Shown here piece by piece: positions 1-12,340 of a DNA stretch of 64,000 nt. Source of the stretch: Bretschneidera sinensis (taxonomy: Eukaryota; Streptophyta; Magnoliopsida; Brassicales; Akaniaceae); contig CM043700.1 of the NCBI GenBank assembly GCA_023935145.1, positions 98,498,400 to 98,562,399 of the forward strand, written 5' to 3'. The notes under the pieces are model-generated. The model saw only the letters and a program-made list of their open reading frames with translations, ran no database searches and was not told where the DNA came from. Made by a program: the position numbers and the translations under genes. The number at the start of each line of letters is the position of its first letter. The first letter of the stretch is position 1.

Positions 1-73
1 TTTTATGTGTTTATTGCTTAACTAATTGGACCTTCAACGATTTGATTTATGAATTCCGATACACTTAGATCAA

Positions 74-104
<31 letters not shown>

Positions 105-272
105 TTCTCTTACTCAGTTATTTCAATTTTGAAATAGAACTTTAAACTCAAGTTAAACTTATTTTATTCTTTCAATTATTTTGAATGAATAGGATTTTAC
201 TATAAAATAAAAACAATGTTATCCGTGGTTTTTTTTTTTTTAATTTTTAATTTTTAATTTTTTTTTTTGCAG
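1..272. other. AT-rich stretch without recognised gene
   Basis: Low-complexity T-rich and TA-rich DNA (TA run near 79-92, T runs near 93-106 and 230-268). The T-rich end passes directly into a CAG that looks like a splice acceptor for the S6-like piece that follows. Nothing else is supported. Confidence 0.6.
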
Positions 273-362
273 TTCAATATCACTCTTGCTACTAGGGGAT
301 GCCATAAGAAGCTTGAAATTGACAATGACCAAACCATGCAAGATCTTGCCTTTAGCTCTTAA
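273..362 (+). pseudogene. Relic exon resembling 40S ribosomal protein S6
   Basis: After a T-rich tract and CAG, the reading frame starting at 273 gives a short peptide that begins FNI and contains GCHKKLEIDNDQ before running into TAA at 360-362. Plant S6 has FNI.....GCQKKLEIDDDQ at residues 3-21, and its first intron commonly follows ATGAAG, so an acceptor just before FNI fits exon 2 of that gene. The similarity stops after about 25 residues, there is no upstream ATGAAG exon in view and no downstream S6 exon. I infer a gene-fragment capture or a decayed pseudogene; the match is short and could still be chance. Confidence 0.45.
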
Positions 363-1405
363 ATTTTCTGTTCCCAGGAGTATCCTAAAAAAAGAACCTT
401 TCTTCTCTCTTATCATTTTGAGTTAAGAAGATGTGAAAGAACCTTTTTTCATATAAAATCAGTAAATTCTAAGGGGTGATAGTTTAGTTAATAGCAACTT
501 TATAGTTGACAACAATGATGCTTCATGATATGTTAAGTTGTTACCCTATTGAAGTTGATACTTCCACATTATACTTGTCCATTATAAATCCAATTTTTGC
601 AAAGGTGAAATTTTTCTTTACTAATATAGTGGATTCACTCATGACCATTAAAATTTTTCTTTCTAATTTTTTCAACTCTTTCAATCAGTTGATTGCAATT
701 TTGTTATTGATATTTGACCATTATGTAAATGGGTTCGTGTATTTGGATTTAGGGGTTAAAAGATAAAACCAAGCTTGATATCAACTGTAACATGGCTCTA
801 ATAGTAACCTATGAAAATAGAAATATTTAACAACAGTAATTTCTATTTATTTAAACTTAGTGATGGATGGTTCTTTTACAGCTAATTTCATGATGTTGTC
901 TCTATTTCTATAATCGATTAAACTGATACTATAATACAAATTAAATTTCTTTTATTTTAAAATGGAGAGCGAAATGCCATTTAAAGCCCCACAAAGCTTT
1001 TAATTTGTGGAAAGGATGATGGTTCTATAATTCTATAAGTTAAATACCAATTACCAGAGCATGTAAAATAAAAGAGGAAGAAATTTACAAGTTCATAGGA
1101 AAAAGAAAACAAGTAATTTGTTATTTAATTTTTAACAAATATATGCTAAATCAATACGTGTTCTTATCAGGGTATGTTAACTGACAGAATTTTTTTTCAA
1201 AGAGGGGAAAATGCAAGCTAATTTGTTAAATAAATGAATAATTTTTTATTTAGTTAAAACATTGACCAACAAATTTTTTTCAAAAAGAAAAGTAAAAACC
1301 AGAGAACCATTAATTTACTAAATATATGAATTTAGCAAAAAGAAGAAAAAAAAACATATTGACCAACAGAATTTCGCCAAAAAAACAAAGAACCATTATT
1401 TTTGC
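363..1405. other. Intergenic AT-rich DNA
   Basis: No open frame resembles a known protein. The right part (from about 1180) contains degenerate copies of the roughly 120-bp repeat annotated at 1406-1527. Confidence 0.5.
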
Positions 1406-1527
1406 CAAAATATATGAAAATTTTGTTTGGAGAAAAAAGTTAAATATGCATAATACATGCGGAAATCATGATATGAAAAAAGAAAAAGCCCCCACTGATT
1501 TTGTTAAATAAATGAAGATATCAAGGC
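1406..1527 (+). repeat. Unit of a local ~120-bp repeat, left of MULE-1
   Basis: The stretch running from CCAAAATATATGAA to GAAGATATCAAGGC is closely matched at 23038-23162, just right of MULE-1, and more loosely by neighbouring stretches on both sides. This indicates that MULE-1 landed in a pre-existing local tandem repeat. The last 10 bases (1518-1527) are the target duplication of MULE-1. Confidence 0.55.
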
Positions 1528-1656
1528 GGTTAAATAGTCATTTTGGCCACCGAGCTTTGCCCGTTTTAACATTTTGGTCATTATAATTTAAAACTATACA
1601 ATGTGAGGATTAGTATTTGTAAAAATTTACAAACAAGCCACTCCCATCAATGATTT
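1528..1656 (+). repeat. MULE-1 left terminal inverted repeat
   Basis: It pairs over 129 bp with the reverse complement of 22768-22896, with scattered mismatches, many of them C/T or G/A. The repeat ends inward at CATCAATGATTT. In MULEs the terminal repeats hold transposase binding sites and often the promoter of the element's genes. Confidence 0.93.
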
Positions 1657-2158
1657 TGTCCGGTACCAAACGAAAAAGTGTTGTGGCTTATTTAAAACTT
1701 ACATAGAGCCTAATAAGCGCCTAATCAACATTTTAGGTGGATGAAATGTCTCATCACGTGAGAGATTGTACGTCTGAAGGGAGACTAATGGTTAGGCATT
1801 CTTACTCCATACCAGTCTCAAAGGTTGCAAAGGAACGAAAAACCATAGGCGAGAGTGAAAATTTCGTGCATTTTGGATTTTATTGTTACTCTCATCTCAG
1901 ACATTCTTATAATGTTGTTCAAATTCTTCTTCAAACACGGTGGAGACATTGAGAGTGAGGGATTTTGGGTGTGGTTTGAGTCAAAATCCGTGTCGTCCAA
2001 GCAATTGTAGGGTAAGGGAAAAGGATACCATACATTTGGGATGCAGAGGTTGTATGAGATAAGAAGAGGACCTAATGATGGTTCCCCTATTTACAGTAAG
2101 TAGATATTTTCATTTGACTTTCGTTTTTCAAATATCTGATGTAAGTAATTTTTTATGA
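1657..2158. other. MULE-1 subterminal region, no gene
   Basis: Non-coding part of MULE-1 between its left repeat and the inserted PIF element. It is probably leader sequence of the MULE transposase gene, whose coding part begins at 17119 beyond the insertion. Short open frames here have no recognisable product. Confidence 0.5.
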
Positions 2159-2678
2159 GGTATGTTTGGGTAACAGTTTACAATTTTCAGTGTTTGAAAA
2201 CCGTTTTCGAAAATAAAAACTGAAAACAGTTTTCTGAAGAAAACATGTTTGGATAACTGTAACTCGAAAACTGTTTCCAAAACAGAAAACAGTGAAATGT
2301 TGTTTGGATAATCTAATTTTGAAAACTGATTTGAAAATAGAAAACTGCTTGGATACACCTTCTTGTAATTGTTTTCAGTTTTCAGTTTAAATTTGAAATC
2401 TATATTAATTTTATTTCTCATATTTACTAAATACAATTTTTAGCACACACCAAATACTTGAAAATAATTATTAATATTTTATTTTTAAAATATTAAGTTT
2501 TTTAATATACCATGGATCAAACATTGAAAACTCATTTCCCTCGTCATATCAAGCATGTTTGTTTGTTAAATTAATTCTAAAAAAATTAAAATAAGAAACA
2601 TAACACAACTTTCAAAATTTGATAAAATGTGAATAACCAACCCATCATTCTTCTTGGAAAATGGTTCAATATCTAAAA

Positions 2679-3674
2679 TGTTATTATTTGTCTAAGGTTC
2701 AAACAGGTCCAACCATGGCTTGAAAATGGTTAAAGTCCAAACCAAAGGTGGAGTATCAAATTTCAACAAGTTAGAAGACTGCACACATGTGTGTGCATCA
2801 ATTTGGAGCAAGGGAAGGCCATGCGCACTAGTGTGCGCACTTCTGCACACAATCAGGGAAGTGTGCACATAGCAGCAGCATCAGCATGCACCATGGTGCC
2901 CAGCAACCAACACCATGGCATCCATAATGGTGTGCTGTAGGACCACATCAGTGTCGTGGCGCCTAGAAGCCAACACCATGGCGTCCAGAAGGTGTACAAA
3001 GGTGCCCTGCCCAGCGCCATGGCGCCCCCTGTTGAGCGCCTAGGCGCTTGGCAAAGGGCTGCACACATGGACAGCCTGTTTTAAGACCCTTTTAAGTGTG
3101 TGAGTGCAAGGTTAAAATGAACAACACCACTTGGGAAGTGATGAAGGGCTATGATTAAGTGGAGATCATGATCAAAGGGTGGAAATTGATTCACAAGAAT
3201 GTCCAAGAAGTGAAAGGCAATAAAAGGAGTTCCCAAGCCTCATTTTTCACATATATAATACAACACATACAAGACACTCTTTGAGATCAATTGTAATACA
3301 AGAGAGAATTGTGTGAGAGACATAAACACAAGAGGGACTCTTTGTAGTGAGGCTGGTTGTAAAAAAGAGAGAGTAGTATAGAGAGAGAGCATTGTAATCT
3401 TCTTTCTTCTCTTCTTGGTTTCTTTAAGAACTTGAGCTTTTTGAAGGGGATTACTGTAACTTGTAAGAACCTTTTTTGATTAGTGTAGAGAGTTCGGAGG
3501 AACTCACGGGGACGTAGGCGCATTGTCGAACCTCGATAACAAATTGCTTATCTTATTTCTTTCTTTGATTTTCTGTTCTTGTGTTCGATTACTGAAATTC
3601 TTTCTACAAGTCATTCTAGACTTGGGTGTTTAGAAGATCACCACCTGGGCATCTTGTCAAGGTGATTTCCAACA
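2679..3674 (+). repeat. Copia-1 5' LTR
   Basis: It starts TGTTATTATTTGTC and ends CCAACA. It contains two copies of a ~63-bp GC-richer unit (CCATGGYGCCCAGMARCCA motifs, about 2890-3020) where the 3' LTR has three. Visible differences from the other LTR are mainly transitions, as expected for an old methylated copy. Confidence 0.95.
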
Positions 3675-3675
3675 G

Positions 3676-3690
3676 TGGTATTAGAGTTGC
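3676..3690 (+). promoter_or_regulatory. Copia-1 primer-binding site
   Basis: TGGTATTAGAGTTGC lies one base after the LTR end and is a close variant of TGGTATCAGAGC, complementary to the 3' end of initiator methionine tRNA, the usual plant copia primer. Confidence 0.8.
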
Positions 3691-3914
3691 ACAGCTGGTT
3701 ATCGGAGCAAGAAGTAGAAGGTGACGGAGCCAAGACTCCAAGAATCAAAGATCAACATCTTGGGTGATTCAAGAACGGTGTAAAGATCAAGATCCGATCG
3801 TGTTCTTGAAGGTTGATTCAAGAACGGTGTTAAGATCCATCTTTGATCTATGTTCTTGAGGTTGAAGATAGCATTTATGGGTAGTGCATAAATTTGGGAT
3901 CTTGTCTGCAAAAG

Positions 3915-6900
3915 ATGGCTTCAAAATTCTGTGTAGAGAAGTTTGATAGAAAGGGAGACTTTGCCCTTTGGAAGCGGAAGAACAAGGTTGTTCTAATGCA
4001 ACAGAAAGTGGACTTGGCTATTAGAGAAGATGTTGATTTTCCATCAAGTGTCGCGGAGGACCAGTAGACCGAGATGAAGAAGATGGCTTACAGCACTATT
4101 TTCTTGCACATGTTGGATAGTGTCATAAGGGAGTGCGGAGACTCGGAGGATCCGGCTGTCATATAGAAGAAACTAGATGAGTTGTTTCTTACCAAAACTC
4201 TCCCTAACAAGATTTATCTTCTTAAAAGAATCTTTGCTTTTAAAATGGATCATAGTAAAGAGTTGCAAGATAATCTTGATTCTTTAATAAGCTAGTTCAA
4301 GATTTGAATAGCTGTAGCATTATTTTTCTAGATGAACAATTGGCTGTCATTTTGTTAAATTCTCTTCTTGATTGTTTTGATAATTTGATTAATGCTATTG
4401 AGTATGGAAGGGATACTTTGACAAAGGAGATTGTGATCAATGCCATAAGGGCACATGATTTCAAGGCCAAGATGAAGGAGACATCAAGTGGAGATGGGCT
4501 GTTCGTAAGAGGAAGGCCAGCAACTCGGAATGGCAGTAGCAACCATGGCAATTACCGGGAGAAATCAAGAGGTAGAGGGCAGAACCATCGGAGATCTCAT
4601 TCCAAGACAAGACTTGGAGGAGGAAGGAGATGCTTCTGCTGCAACAAGGAGGGCCATTTCAAGAAAGATTACAAGAAGAGGATATAAGATGAGAGGAGAA
4701 GCCATACCAACAATGGAGAGGCTTCGGTTGCCAAAAGAGAACAACAAGATGATGTGCTTGTTGTGTGCTCAAATGTGAGCAGGAGGCAAGGCAGTGGAAA
4801 GTGGATTCTTGATTCCGGGTGCACTTATCATATATGCCCTCACAAGGAATGGTTCAAGTATTTCAAGGAGATCAATGATGGAAGGGTCTTCTTGGGGAAT
4901 AACAATTCTTGCCAAGTGAGAGGGATTTGAGACATCCAATTGAGAATGTTTGATGGAGTCACAAAGCTGCTGCGAAATGTAAGATATCTTCTAGATTTGA
5001 AGAGGAATTTGATCTCATTGGGGCAGCTGGATTCCATGGGGTATACATGCAAAGTAGAGGGAGGAAAAATCAAAGTGGCCAAGGGATCTTTGGTAGTGAT
5101 CAAGGCAGCAAGAAATGATGGACTCTATGAGATGATCGGAGAGACAGAAATCAATGATCAAGCAGCAAGCTTGATGGCTGAGATGGACAAGGCAGCCTTT
5201 TGGCACACTCGTTTGGGTCACATAAGCGAAAAGGGCCTGCAAGTGCTTAGCAAGGAAGGTCTACTTGGTGGTGACAAAGTAGAAAAACTGGATTTTTGTG
5301 AGAGTTGCATTCTTGGGAAGCAACACAGGGGCAGCTTCAACACCGGAGTGCACAAGTCCAAAGGGATTCTTGACTACATTCATTTGGACCTTTGGGGACC
5401 AGCTAAGACACCAACACAGGGAGGTAACTTTTACTTTCTGTCTTTAATTGATGATTATTCAAGAAGAGTGTGGGTTTATTTGCTTAGGAATAAATCTGAT
5501 GCCTTGAATAAATTTGTTGTGTGGAAGACGTTGCTGGAAACTCAAACGGGTAGGGTGGTTAAGGCTTTACGAATCGATAATGGCTTAGAATTTTGCAATA
5601 ATGATTTTGATAAATTATGTGAATTAAATGGCATTCTAAGGCATAGGACGGTTGTAAAAACACCCCAGCAAAATGGAGTTGCTGAAAGAATGAATAGAAC
5701 TCTTATGGAGAAGGTTAGGTGCATGTTAATAGGATCTGGGTTACCAAAATATTTTTGGGGAGAAGTTGTGGCTACAGCTGCATACTTGATAAATAGATCA
5801 CCCTCTAGAGCTTTAGAGCTTAAGACTCCCATAGAGATGTGGAGTGGAAAACCCCCTGAATTAAACAACCTTAGGACTTTTGGTTGTGCTGCATATGCAC
5901 ACCAAAAGGAGGATAAACTTATCCCAGGATCTAGAAAATGTGTATTTCTAGGATATAGTGATGGGGTTAAGGGATATAGGTTGTGGTCCTTAGAAAATAA
6001 GGGCATGAAACTGATTATAAGTAGGGATACTATTTTTAATGAATTGTTATTGCCCTACTTGGAGAAAACGAACCCTGTAGGGTGAAATTGATTATAAGTA
6101 GGGATGCTATTTTTAATGAATTGTTATTTCCCTACTTGGAGAAAACTAACCCTGTAGGGGCTAGTGAGCAAACTAATCCGGAAGTTGTGGAGCATCGCAT
6201 CAAGGAGAACTCGGTTCAGGTAGAGCAGAGAAGGCAAGAGGGTTCGGACCAGATAGAGCCCTTGGATGAAGGCCTAGCTCAAGAAACTCAAAAAGGAGAG
6301 GCTGAACAAGAAGAGGTTAATGCAGTAAATGACTACCAGCTCACAAGAGACCAGGAAAGGAAAGTAGTTAGACCACCCTTGAGATATGGGTTTGCAGATG
6401 CTAATGTAGCAGCTCCTTGAATAGAAGGAGAGGTTGAACCAGAAACTTACACGGATGCCATGGAGTGTAAGGATTCGTCAAAGTGGCAGCTAGCTATGGA
6501 GGAAGAAATGGACTCTTTGATAAGAACAACTCTTGGGAGTTGGTGCCCAAACTAGAAAAACAGAGAGTTATGGATTGTAGATGGCTCTACAAGATCAAAT
6601 AAGGGAATACTCCAGGAGATGAAGTCTGGTATAAAGCTAGGCTGGTGGCGAAGCGGTTCACACAAAAAGAAGGCATAGATTTCACCGAAATCTTCTCACT
6701 GGTTGTGAAGTACAAGACGATCTGGATAGTGTTAGCATTGGTGGTCCAATTTGATTGGGAAATTGAGCAAATGGATGTGAAGATAGCGTTCTTACATGGA
6801 GAGCTCGATGAGACCATTTTCATGAGGTAACCCGAAGGTTATGAGGAAGGAAGGCAGGGAGAGTTAGCATGCAAATTGAAGAAATCTCTCTATGGCCTGA

Positions 6901-8001
6901 AGCAATCACCTCGACAATGGAACACGAGGTTTGATTCCTTTGTAATCAACTTGGGTTTCATGAGGAGCTACTATGATTCTTGCTTGTACTATAAGGGGCA
7001 GAAGATTGAGGAGATGGTGATCATCCTCATATATGTTGATGACATATTGCTGGTTGGGAGCAGCATGGAGAGGATAAAGAAATTAAAAGCTCAACTCAGT
7101 GAAGAGTTTGAGATAAAGGATCTTGGCCATGCAAAGAAGATCCTTGGGATGTGTATCCTGGGAAAGGGGGAGAAACAGATTGAAGATCTCTCAAACTTCC
7201 TACATAGAGAAGATGATATCTAAATTCTCTATGGAAGATAGCAAACCAGTGAAGGTTCCCCTTGCTGGTCATTTCAAGTTCTCCAGCGATCAATGTCCAA
7301 GATTGGAGGTGGAGAAGAAGGAAATAAAGAAAGTCCCCTACTCTAGTGTTGTTGGTTCTGTTATATACACTATAGTAAGCACTAGACTGGACATTGCTCA
7401 TGTAATGAGTGTTCTTAACAGGTTTATGAGTAATCCCAGAAAGGAGCATTGGCTTGGGATGAAGTGGTTGCTGAGGTATTTGAAGGGAAGCCCAGAAGTA
7501 GGGCTGGTATATAAGAAGAGGCGTAATGCCATCTGCCTTGAGGGGTTTGAAGATTCTGACTATGGAGTAGACCGGGATAAAAGGAGATCGATTACCTCTT
7601 ATTTTTTCAACTTAAATGGATGCTGTATAAGTTGGAAGGCTCAGTTGTAGCCAGTGGTAGCACTCTCAACAACCGCGGCTGAGTACATAGCTGCTACGGA
7701 GGCCATCAAGGAAGCTATGTGGTGTAAAGGGTTGCTTGAAGAGTTAAAGGTACTAGATGAGCAGGTTATGGTATTTTTGGATAGTCAAAGTGCCTTATAC
7801 TTGTGTAAAAATCCAGTGTTCCATGAGAGGACAAAACATATGGATGTTTGGTATCATTCCATTTGGGAAAATGTTACGAAAGGATGCATCCATGTGGACA
7901 AGGTTGCCACGGAAGAAAATCCTGCGGACTTGGGTACTAAAGTTCTACCTTTAAGTAAGTTCAATAATTGCTTTGAATTACTCAGGATTGGAGTTGGTTA
8001 A
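3915..8001 (+). pseudogene. Copia-1 gag-pol polyprotein, degenerate
   Basis: From ATG 3915 the gag part opens MASKFCVEKF and soon meets stops (first at 4066-4068). A zinc knuckle CFCCNKEGHFKKDY lies at 4630-4670; the usual last Cys is Tyr. Pre-integrase and integrase follow at 4940-6085, with the H/C motif (HTRLGH...CESCILGK) and the acidic integrase core. Reverse transcriptase (KIAFLHGELDE at 6780-6812, YVDDILLVGS at 7033-7065) and RNase H (AEYIAATEA, 7677-7703) follow, ending at stop 7999-8001. The frame is broken in many places, including a 77-bp tandem duplication near 6005-6160. The domain order and motifs leave no doubt about identity; no functional product is possible. Confidence 0.93.
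6005..6160 (+). repeat. 77-bp tandem duplication inside copia-1 pol
   Basis: The stretch beginning GAAACTGATTATAAGTAGGG and ending AACCCTGTAGGG occurs twice back to back, with offset 77. As 77 is not a multiple of three it shifts the frame and brings in a TGA at 6083-6085. The copies differ at a few bases, so the duplication is not recent. Confidence 0.85.
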
Positions 8002-8069
8002 TTGGTGACTCAAGCTGAGTTTGGATCCTGAATCTTTCTGCACAATGGTTCAGGTTTTTTGAACACTTA

Positions 8070-8084
8070 GACAAAGGTAGAGAT
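8070..8084 (+). promoter_or_regulatory. Copia-1 polypurine tract
   Basis: Purine-rich ACAAAGGTAGAGAT immediately precedes the TG of the 3' LTR at 8085, the expected place for the plus-strand primer. Confidence 0.65.
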
Positions 8085-9143
8085 TGTTGTTATTTGTCTA
8101 AGGTTCAAATAGGTCCAACCATGGTTTAAAAATGGTTAAAGTCCAAATCAGAGGTGGAGTATCAAATTTCAGCAAGTTAGAAGACTGCACACATATGTGT
8201 GCATCAATTTGGAGCAAGGGAAGGCTATGCGCACTAGTGTGCGCACTTCTGCACACAATCAGGGAAGTGTGCGCATAGCAGCAGCATCAGCATCAACCAT
8301 GGCGCCCAGCAACCAACACCATGGTGTCCAGAATGGTGTGCTGTAGGACCGCATCAGTGCCATGGCGCCCAACAACTAGCACCATAGTGTCCAGAATGGT
8401 GTGTTGTAGGACTGCATCAGCACCATGGCGCCCAGAAGCCAGCACCATGGCGTCTAGAAGGTGTGCAAAGGTGCCCTGCCCAGCGCTATGGTGCCCCCTG
8501 TTGAACGCCTAGGCGCTAGGCAAAGGACTGCACACATGGACAGCCTATTTTAAGACCCTTTTAAGTGAGTGAGTGCAAGGTTAAAATGAACAGTACCACT
8601 TGGGAAGTGATGAAGGGCTATGATTAAGTGGAGATCATGATCAAAGGGTGGAAATTGATTCACAAGAATGTCCAAGAAGTGAAAGGCTATAAAAGGAGCT
8701 CCCAAGCCTCATTTTTCACATATAGAATACAACATATACAAGACACTCTTTGAGATCAATTATAATACAAGAGAGAATTGTGTGAGAGACATAAACACAA
8801 GAGGGACTCTTTGTAGTGAGGCTGGTTGTAAAGAAGAGAGAGTAGTATAGAGAGAGAGCATTGTAATCTTCTTTCTTCTCTTCTTGGTTTCTTTAAGAAC
8901 TTGAGCTTCTTGAAGGAGATTGTTGTAACTTGTAAGAACCTTTTTTGATTAGTGCAGAGAGTTTGGAGGAACTTATGGGGACGTAGGCACATTGCCGAAC
9001 CTCGATAACAAATTGCTTGTCTTATTTCTTTCTTTGATTTTCTGTTCTTGTGTTCGATTGCTGAAATTCTTTCTACAAGTCATTCTAGACTCTGGTGTTT
9101 GGAAGATCACCACTTGGGCATCTTGTCAAGGTGATTTCAAACA
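8085..9143 (+). repeat. Copia-1 3' LTR
   Basis: Direct repeat of 2679-3674 starting TGTTGTTATTTGTC and ending TCAAACA. It is 63 bp longer because it holds one more copy of the ~63-bp CCATGG-rich unit (about 8297-8460). Confidence 0.95.
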
Positions 9144-9148
9144 TAAAA

Positions 9149-9492
9149 CATGACATAGTTTTCTTGTTTAAAATAAGTTAGTTGAGGACAACTTTAAGAT
9201 ACAATAATCATTGATCAAATACAACTCTAAGAAATTGATAAAATGGAAATGAACGACCCAAAATTCTTCTTGCAAAAGGGTTTGCCTCAACTGCTCAATT
9301 TGGTTGGTTTGTCATCCTTACACCCTCTAAGTCAAATAATATATCAATATGTGAAATATATTCCTAAGAATAACAAAAATAATTCAGTAAGTAAAAAAAA
9401 AAAAAAAAAAAAAAACTAAATTAAACACAAATAAGGACATTAAATTAACTAACTCTTACCCACAAATCATAACATTATTACCATATATTCAA
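9149..9492. other. PIF element, non-coding left arm
   Basis: Continuation of the PIF element after the copia insertion. It includes a poly(A) run at 9391-9414 and the 3' end region of the minus-strand transposase gene. No other gene is seen. Confidence 0.5.
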
Positions 9493-10888
9493 TCAAATAC
9501 CAAAACGGTTTGCCCACATCTGATTGGCAATAAGCTCATGAAACGCAGCCATAGCTTCTACACACGCATCAGACAAATCAACTGTACGATTATTTGTAAA
9601 TGTGTGTGACCCCCCTTCGCTGTCTACTTCATAGCCCTCTGTTTCCCATTCATTAAACAATTGATCACTCTGAGAACACTAGTGTACAAAATTATGTAGA
9701 ATACAATAAGCAACAACTATAAGAGGCTGTCTAGTGGGTCTAAATCTATGCATCATTTTTAAAATTGGAAAGTGCACCTTTACGACCCCAAAGCAACGTT
9801 CAATGACATTATGTAGAGATGAGTGCCTATAGTTAAATAGTTCTCTATAACTCGTTGGTTGGCGTGTTTTACCTTGATATTCATTTAAGTGACACTGTTC
9901 ATCTCTAAACGGTGGAAGAAACCCAGTTGTACATGAATAGCCGGAATCCACCAAATAATACTCACCTAAAGTCATACAAATTCTCTTAGTACATATCAAT
10001 CAATTAGTATATAATATCAACTTAATACTAAAATAGATTTACCATTAGTAGGCTAAGGATATTGAGCATCCGATCGAGTTAAGGCGTCTAAACAAACTCG
10101 TGAATTATTAGCCGTACTTTCCCATCCACTATTCATTATGTGAATTTCATATCGAATAAACATGCATACATCACATTTTGTGTCACACCCGATTTTCTAC
10201 CTCTATAACTAGTAGCTTTTTTCTGCTAAAGCCCATGCACTGATGTGTGTTCCATCAATTGCTCCAATACATTTTTATGTCCACTAAATTGCACACGATT
10301 ATAATCAGTTTGGTATTATATATTGTATATACAAAGCTAAACTAATAAATTAACAATCAATCATAAGATACATTACCTTAAAAGCTGGGCAAAATCTTCG
10401 ATAACGTCTAATTTGTGGAGGCACCACGTGGTCATTCGATGGACAAATTATGTGTTCAATGCTCTAAACAATATCTTAAAATGTCGATTAGTTGTTTCTA
10501 ATGAATGTTGAAATCGATTAGCTACAACTCTGTGGTCCACATTGTGCCCCACAACAAACAAGAAAATGACCATCATTTCCTCTACTGCGACACTCATTGA
10601 GTCTTTTATATAATTATATTGCTTCTATATGTTAAATAAGTGAATAAGTGTTTCCTTATCCATGTGAAACAATTCATAAACTACCTCTGAAAAACTATTT
10701 AACAATTCAGTTATATATTCATGTCCACTGAATCGTGATGTTCGCATAGGTAATTTATTCATAAATTTTTCATCATATTCGTCAAACATAGGAAGCATTA
10801 ACAATGAGAGCATTTCATACTCATCTTCAGCGGCTGAACTTGATGAATTAGATTGGCTACCACAATTATTGCAGTATGAATTATCCAT
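9493..10888 (-). pseudogene. PIF/Harbinger transposase (DDE_Tnp_4 type), broken
   Basis: Read on minus, the N-terminus (10888 to 10625) opens MDNSYCNNCG and includes RTSRFSGHEYITELL, the conserved start of plant PIF-like transposases. HNVDHRVVANRFQHS follows near 10490-10550. After an apparent intron come the IGAIDGTH-type catalytic region (about 10230-10290, disrupted) and YRGRKS...TQNVMYACMFDMKFT (about 10150-10220). Downstream, EYYLVDSGY (third catalytic region) and a C-terminal IERCFGVVKVHFPILK segment lie at 9679-9999, ending at stop 9493-9495. These motifs form the RNase-H-like DDE domain that cuts element ends. At least one stop and frameshifts interrupt it, so the gene is inactive. 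In PIF elements this protein acts together with the Myb-like partner encoded upstream. Confidence 0.88.
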
Positions 10889-11324
10889 TTCTTAACCTAA
10901 ACAAAAAAACAAGTCCCATTATGGTTATCATGTAATATAGTTTATATTCCACAAATCTAAATAGATTGAAGTTTAATTCTATTTAGAAAAAAAAAATTGA
11001 CAGCACCTCCTCTGTTTTCTATGATTTTTCAAATCTAATTAGACCTGCATATACAATTCTAATCATTCAAATATAATTAGACCTGTATACACAATTCTAA
11101 ACATTCAAAGCTAATTAGACATGTATACATAATTCTAATCATTCATATTCCAACAATGCAAGGAATGTCAAACGCATATAATTAATCCAAACAAATAACA
11201 TATCATCCATAAACTTAAAAAAGTAATAAAAATATCCAAGTACAAACATAAACACACATCAAAGAACAAATAGTCTCCTTAACACACGAACATAATTTAA
11301 GACCAAAGGCAATGTCTCTAACTC

Positions 11325-12340
11325 TCAATCAATTCTAGCTAACCACGCATTCTTCCTCTCTAAAGACATTTTAATGAATGCCTCCCTCAACTCAAAATTA
11401 CCTGTAAATTTCTCTAACGCCTTCAAATATGTATCATCATCCACCCAATTTTCCATTCCATCAAGAACTTTCAAACATGATGCCACTGAATAATCTGCTG
11501 AAACCACCAAACTTGTTCCCTCCACTCTTTTCTTTCAATACCTCTCAGCTCTAGCCAAAGAGGCTTTTGTCCTTGCTTTTGTGGCCTCTATGAAACTAGC
11601 AAAAACTTAACTTAATTGACTATTTCTAGTTTCCTTTTGTTTTTTCTTATCATTGATTTTAGAATGCTTGGCAGAACATTCAGGCTGAGTGGGTTGACTG
11701 CTTGGGGTTTCAAGGTCAACCGGAGTATTTGGGTCATCCGGGTTACCAAGGCTATCAACATCAATGTCTATATGTATGCCACTATTGAGAAAAGCTTAAT
11801 GCAATTCATTCTCATTATCGAAATTAGGTGGATCTTGGGTAGAAGCATGGTGAAGAATTCCTGTGGCAGTTTACTTGTTAAAGATTATCCCTAACAATTT
11901 GTATTGTTCACAGCCTTGTTTATGAAATTGAGAAGCTTTTTGGTGTGCCTAAAAAAAATGAAGATATAAATGTCAATATCGATTTCAAAGAAATTATCGT
12001 AAGATAAGTCCACCATATCAACTTTAGGGAGAAAAACGATACCTGAATGTAATTTTCCCAAGTCTCATCTAAGGCTATGACAGTATTACTTTTCGCATTC
12101 TAACCAAAACCAGTTTGCTCAAGCAATTGACTAAACAGTCAGTGTTTCATATGCAACCTTTGATATTTCTCCTCAATTATTTCACTATAAAGAGCTTGAT
12201 GGTCTTCATATTCTTTGAGAATAAAATCCTAAGTCTTTCTATGAAACACACCATCTTTCATGTTTCTCTTGTTTACCTCATCAACCATGATATCAATAAA
12301 ACATTTCTCTCTCTCAGAGCCCCATAAAGAAATATCAATG
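11325..12340 (-). pseudogene. PIF/Harbinger ORF1: Myb/SANT-like DNA-binding protein, broken
   Basis: On minus, the segment around 12220-12330 reads REKCFIDIMVDEVNKRNMKD, the trihelix-like Myb_DNA-bind_3 domain of plant PIF ORF1 and related proteins. A tail after about 12130 includes SNTVIALDETWENYIQ. The C-terminal part (11525-11325) ends KMSLERKNAWLARID. In this family ORF1 binds the element ends and helps the transposase enter the nucleus and cut. Frame breaks and a probable intron separate the pieces; I do not see a continuous frame. Divergence or convergence with the transposase is absent: both genes read on minus, ORF1 first, as is common. Confidence 0.75.

Larger units (their letters stand above)
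2679..9143 (+). mobile_element. Copia-1: full-length Ty1/copia retrotransposon inside the PIF element
   Basis: Two long direct LTRs (2679-3674 and 8085-9143) bound an internal region in the order PBS, gag, protease, integrase, reverse transcriptase, RNase H, PPT. A perfect 5-bp target duplication TAAAA lies at 2674-2678 and 9144-9148. Integrase precedes reverse transcriptase, which defines the copia order. Multiple stops and frameshifts show that it is dead. Confidence 0.95.

Noticed and set aside
506..766. 86-codon hydrophobic frame
   Set aside because: AT-rich DNA gives Phe/Ile/Leu-rich chance frames; no signal peptide cleavage pattern, domain or gene structure.
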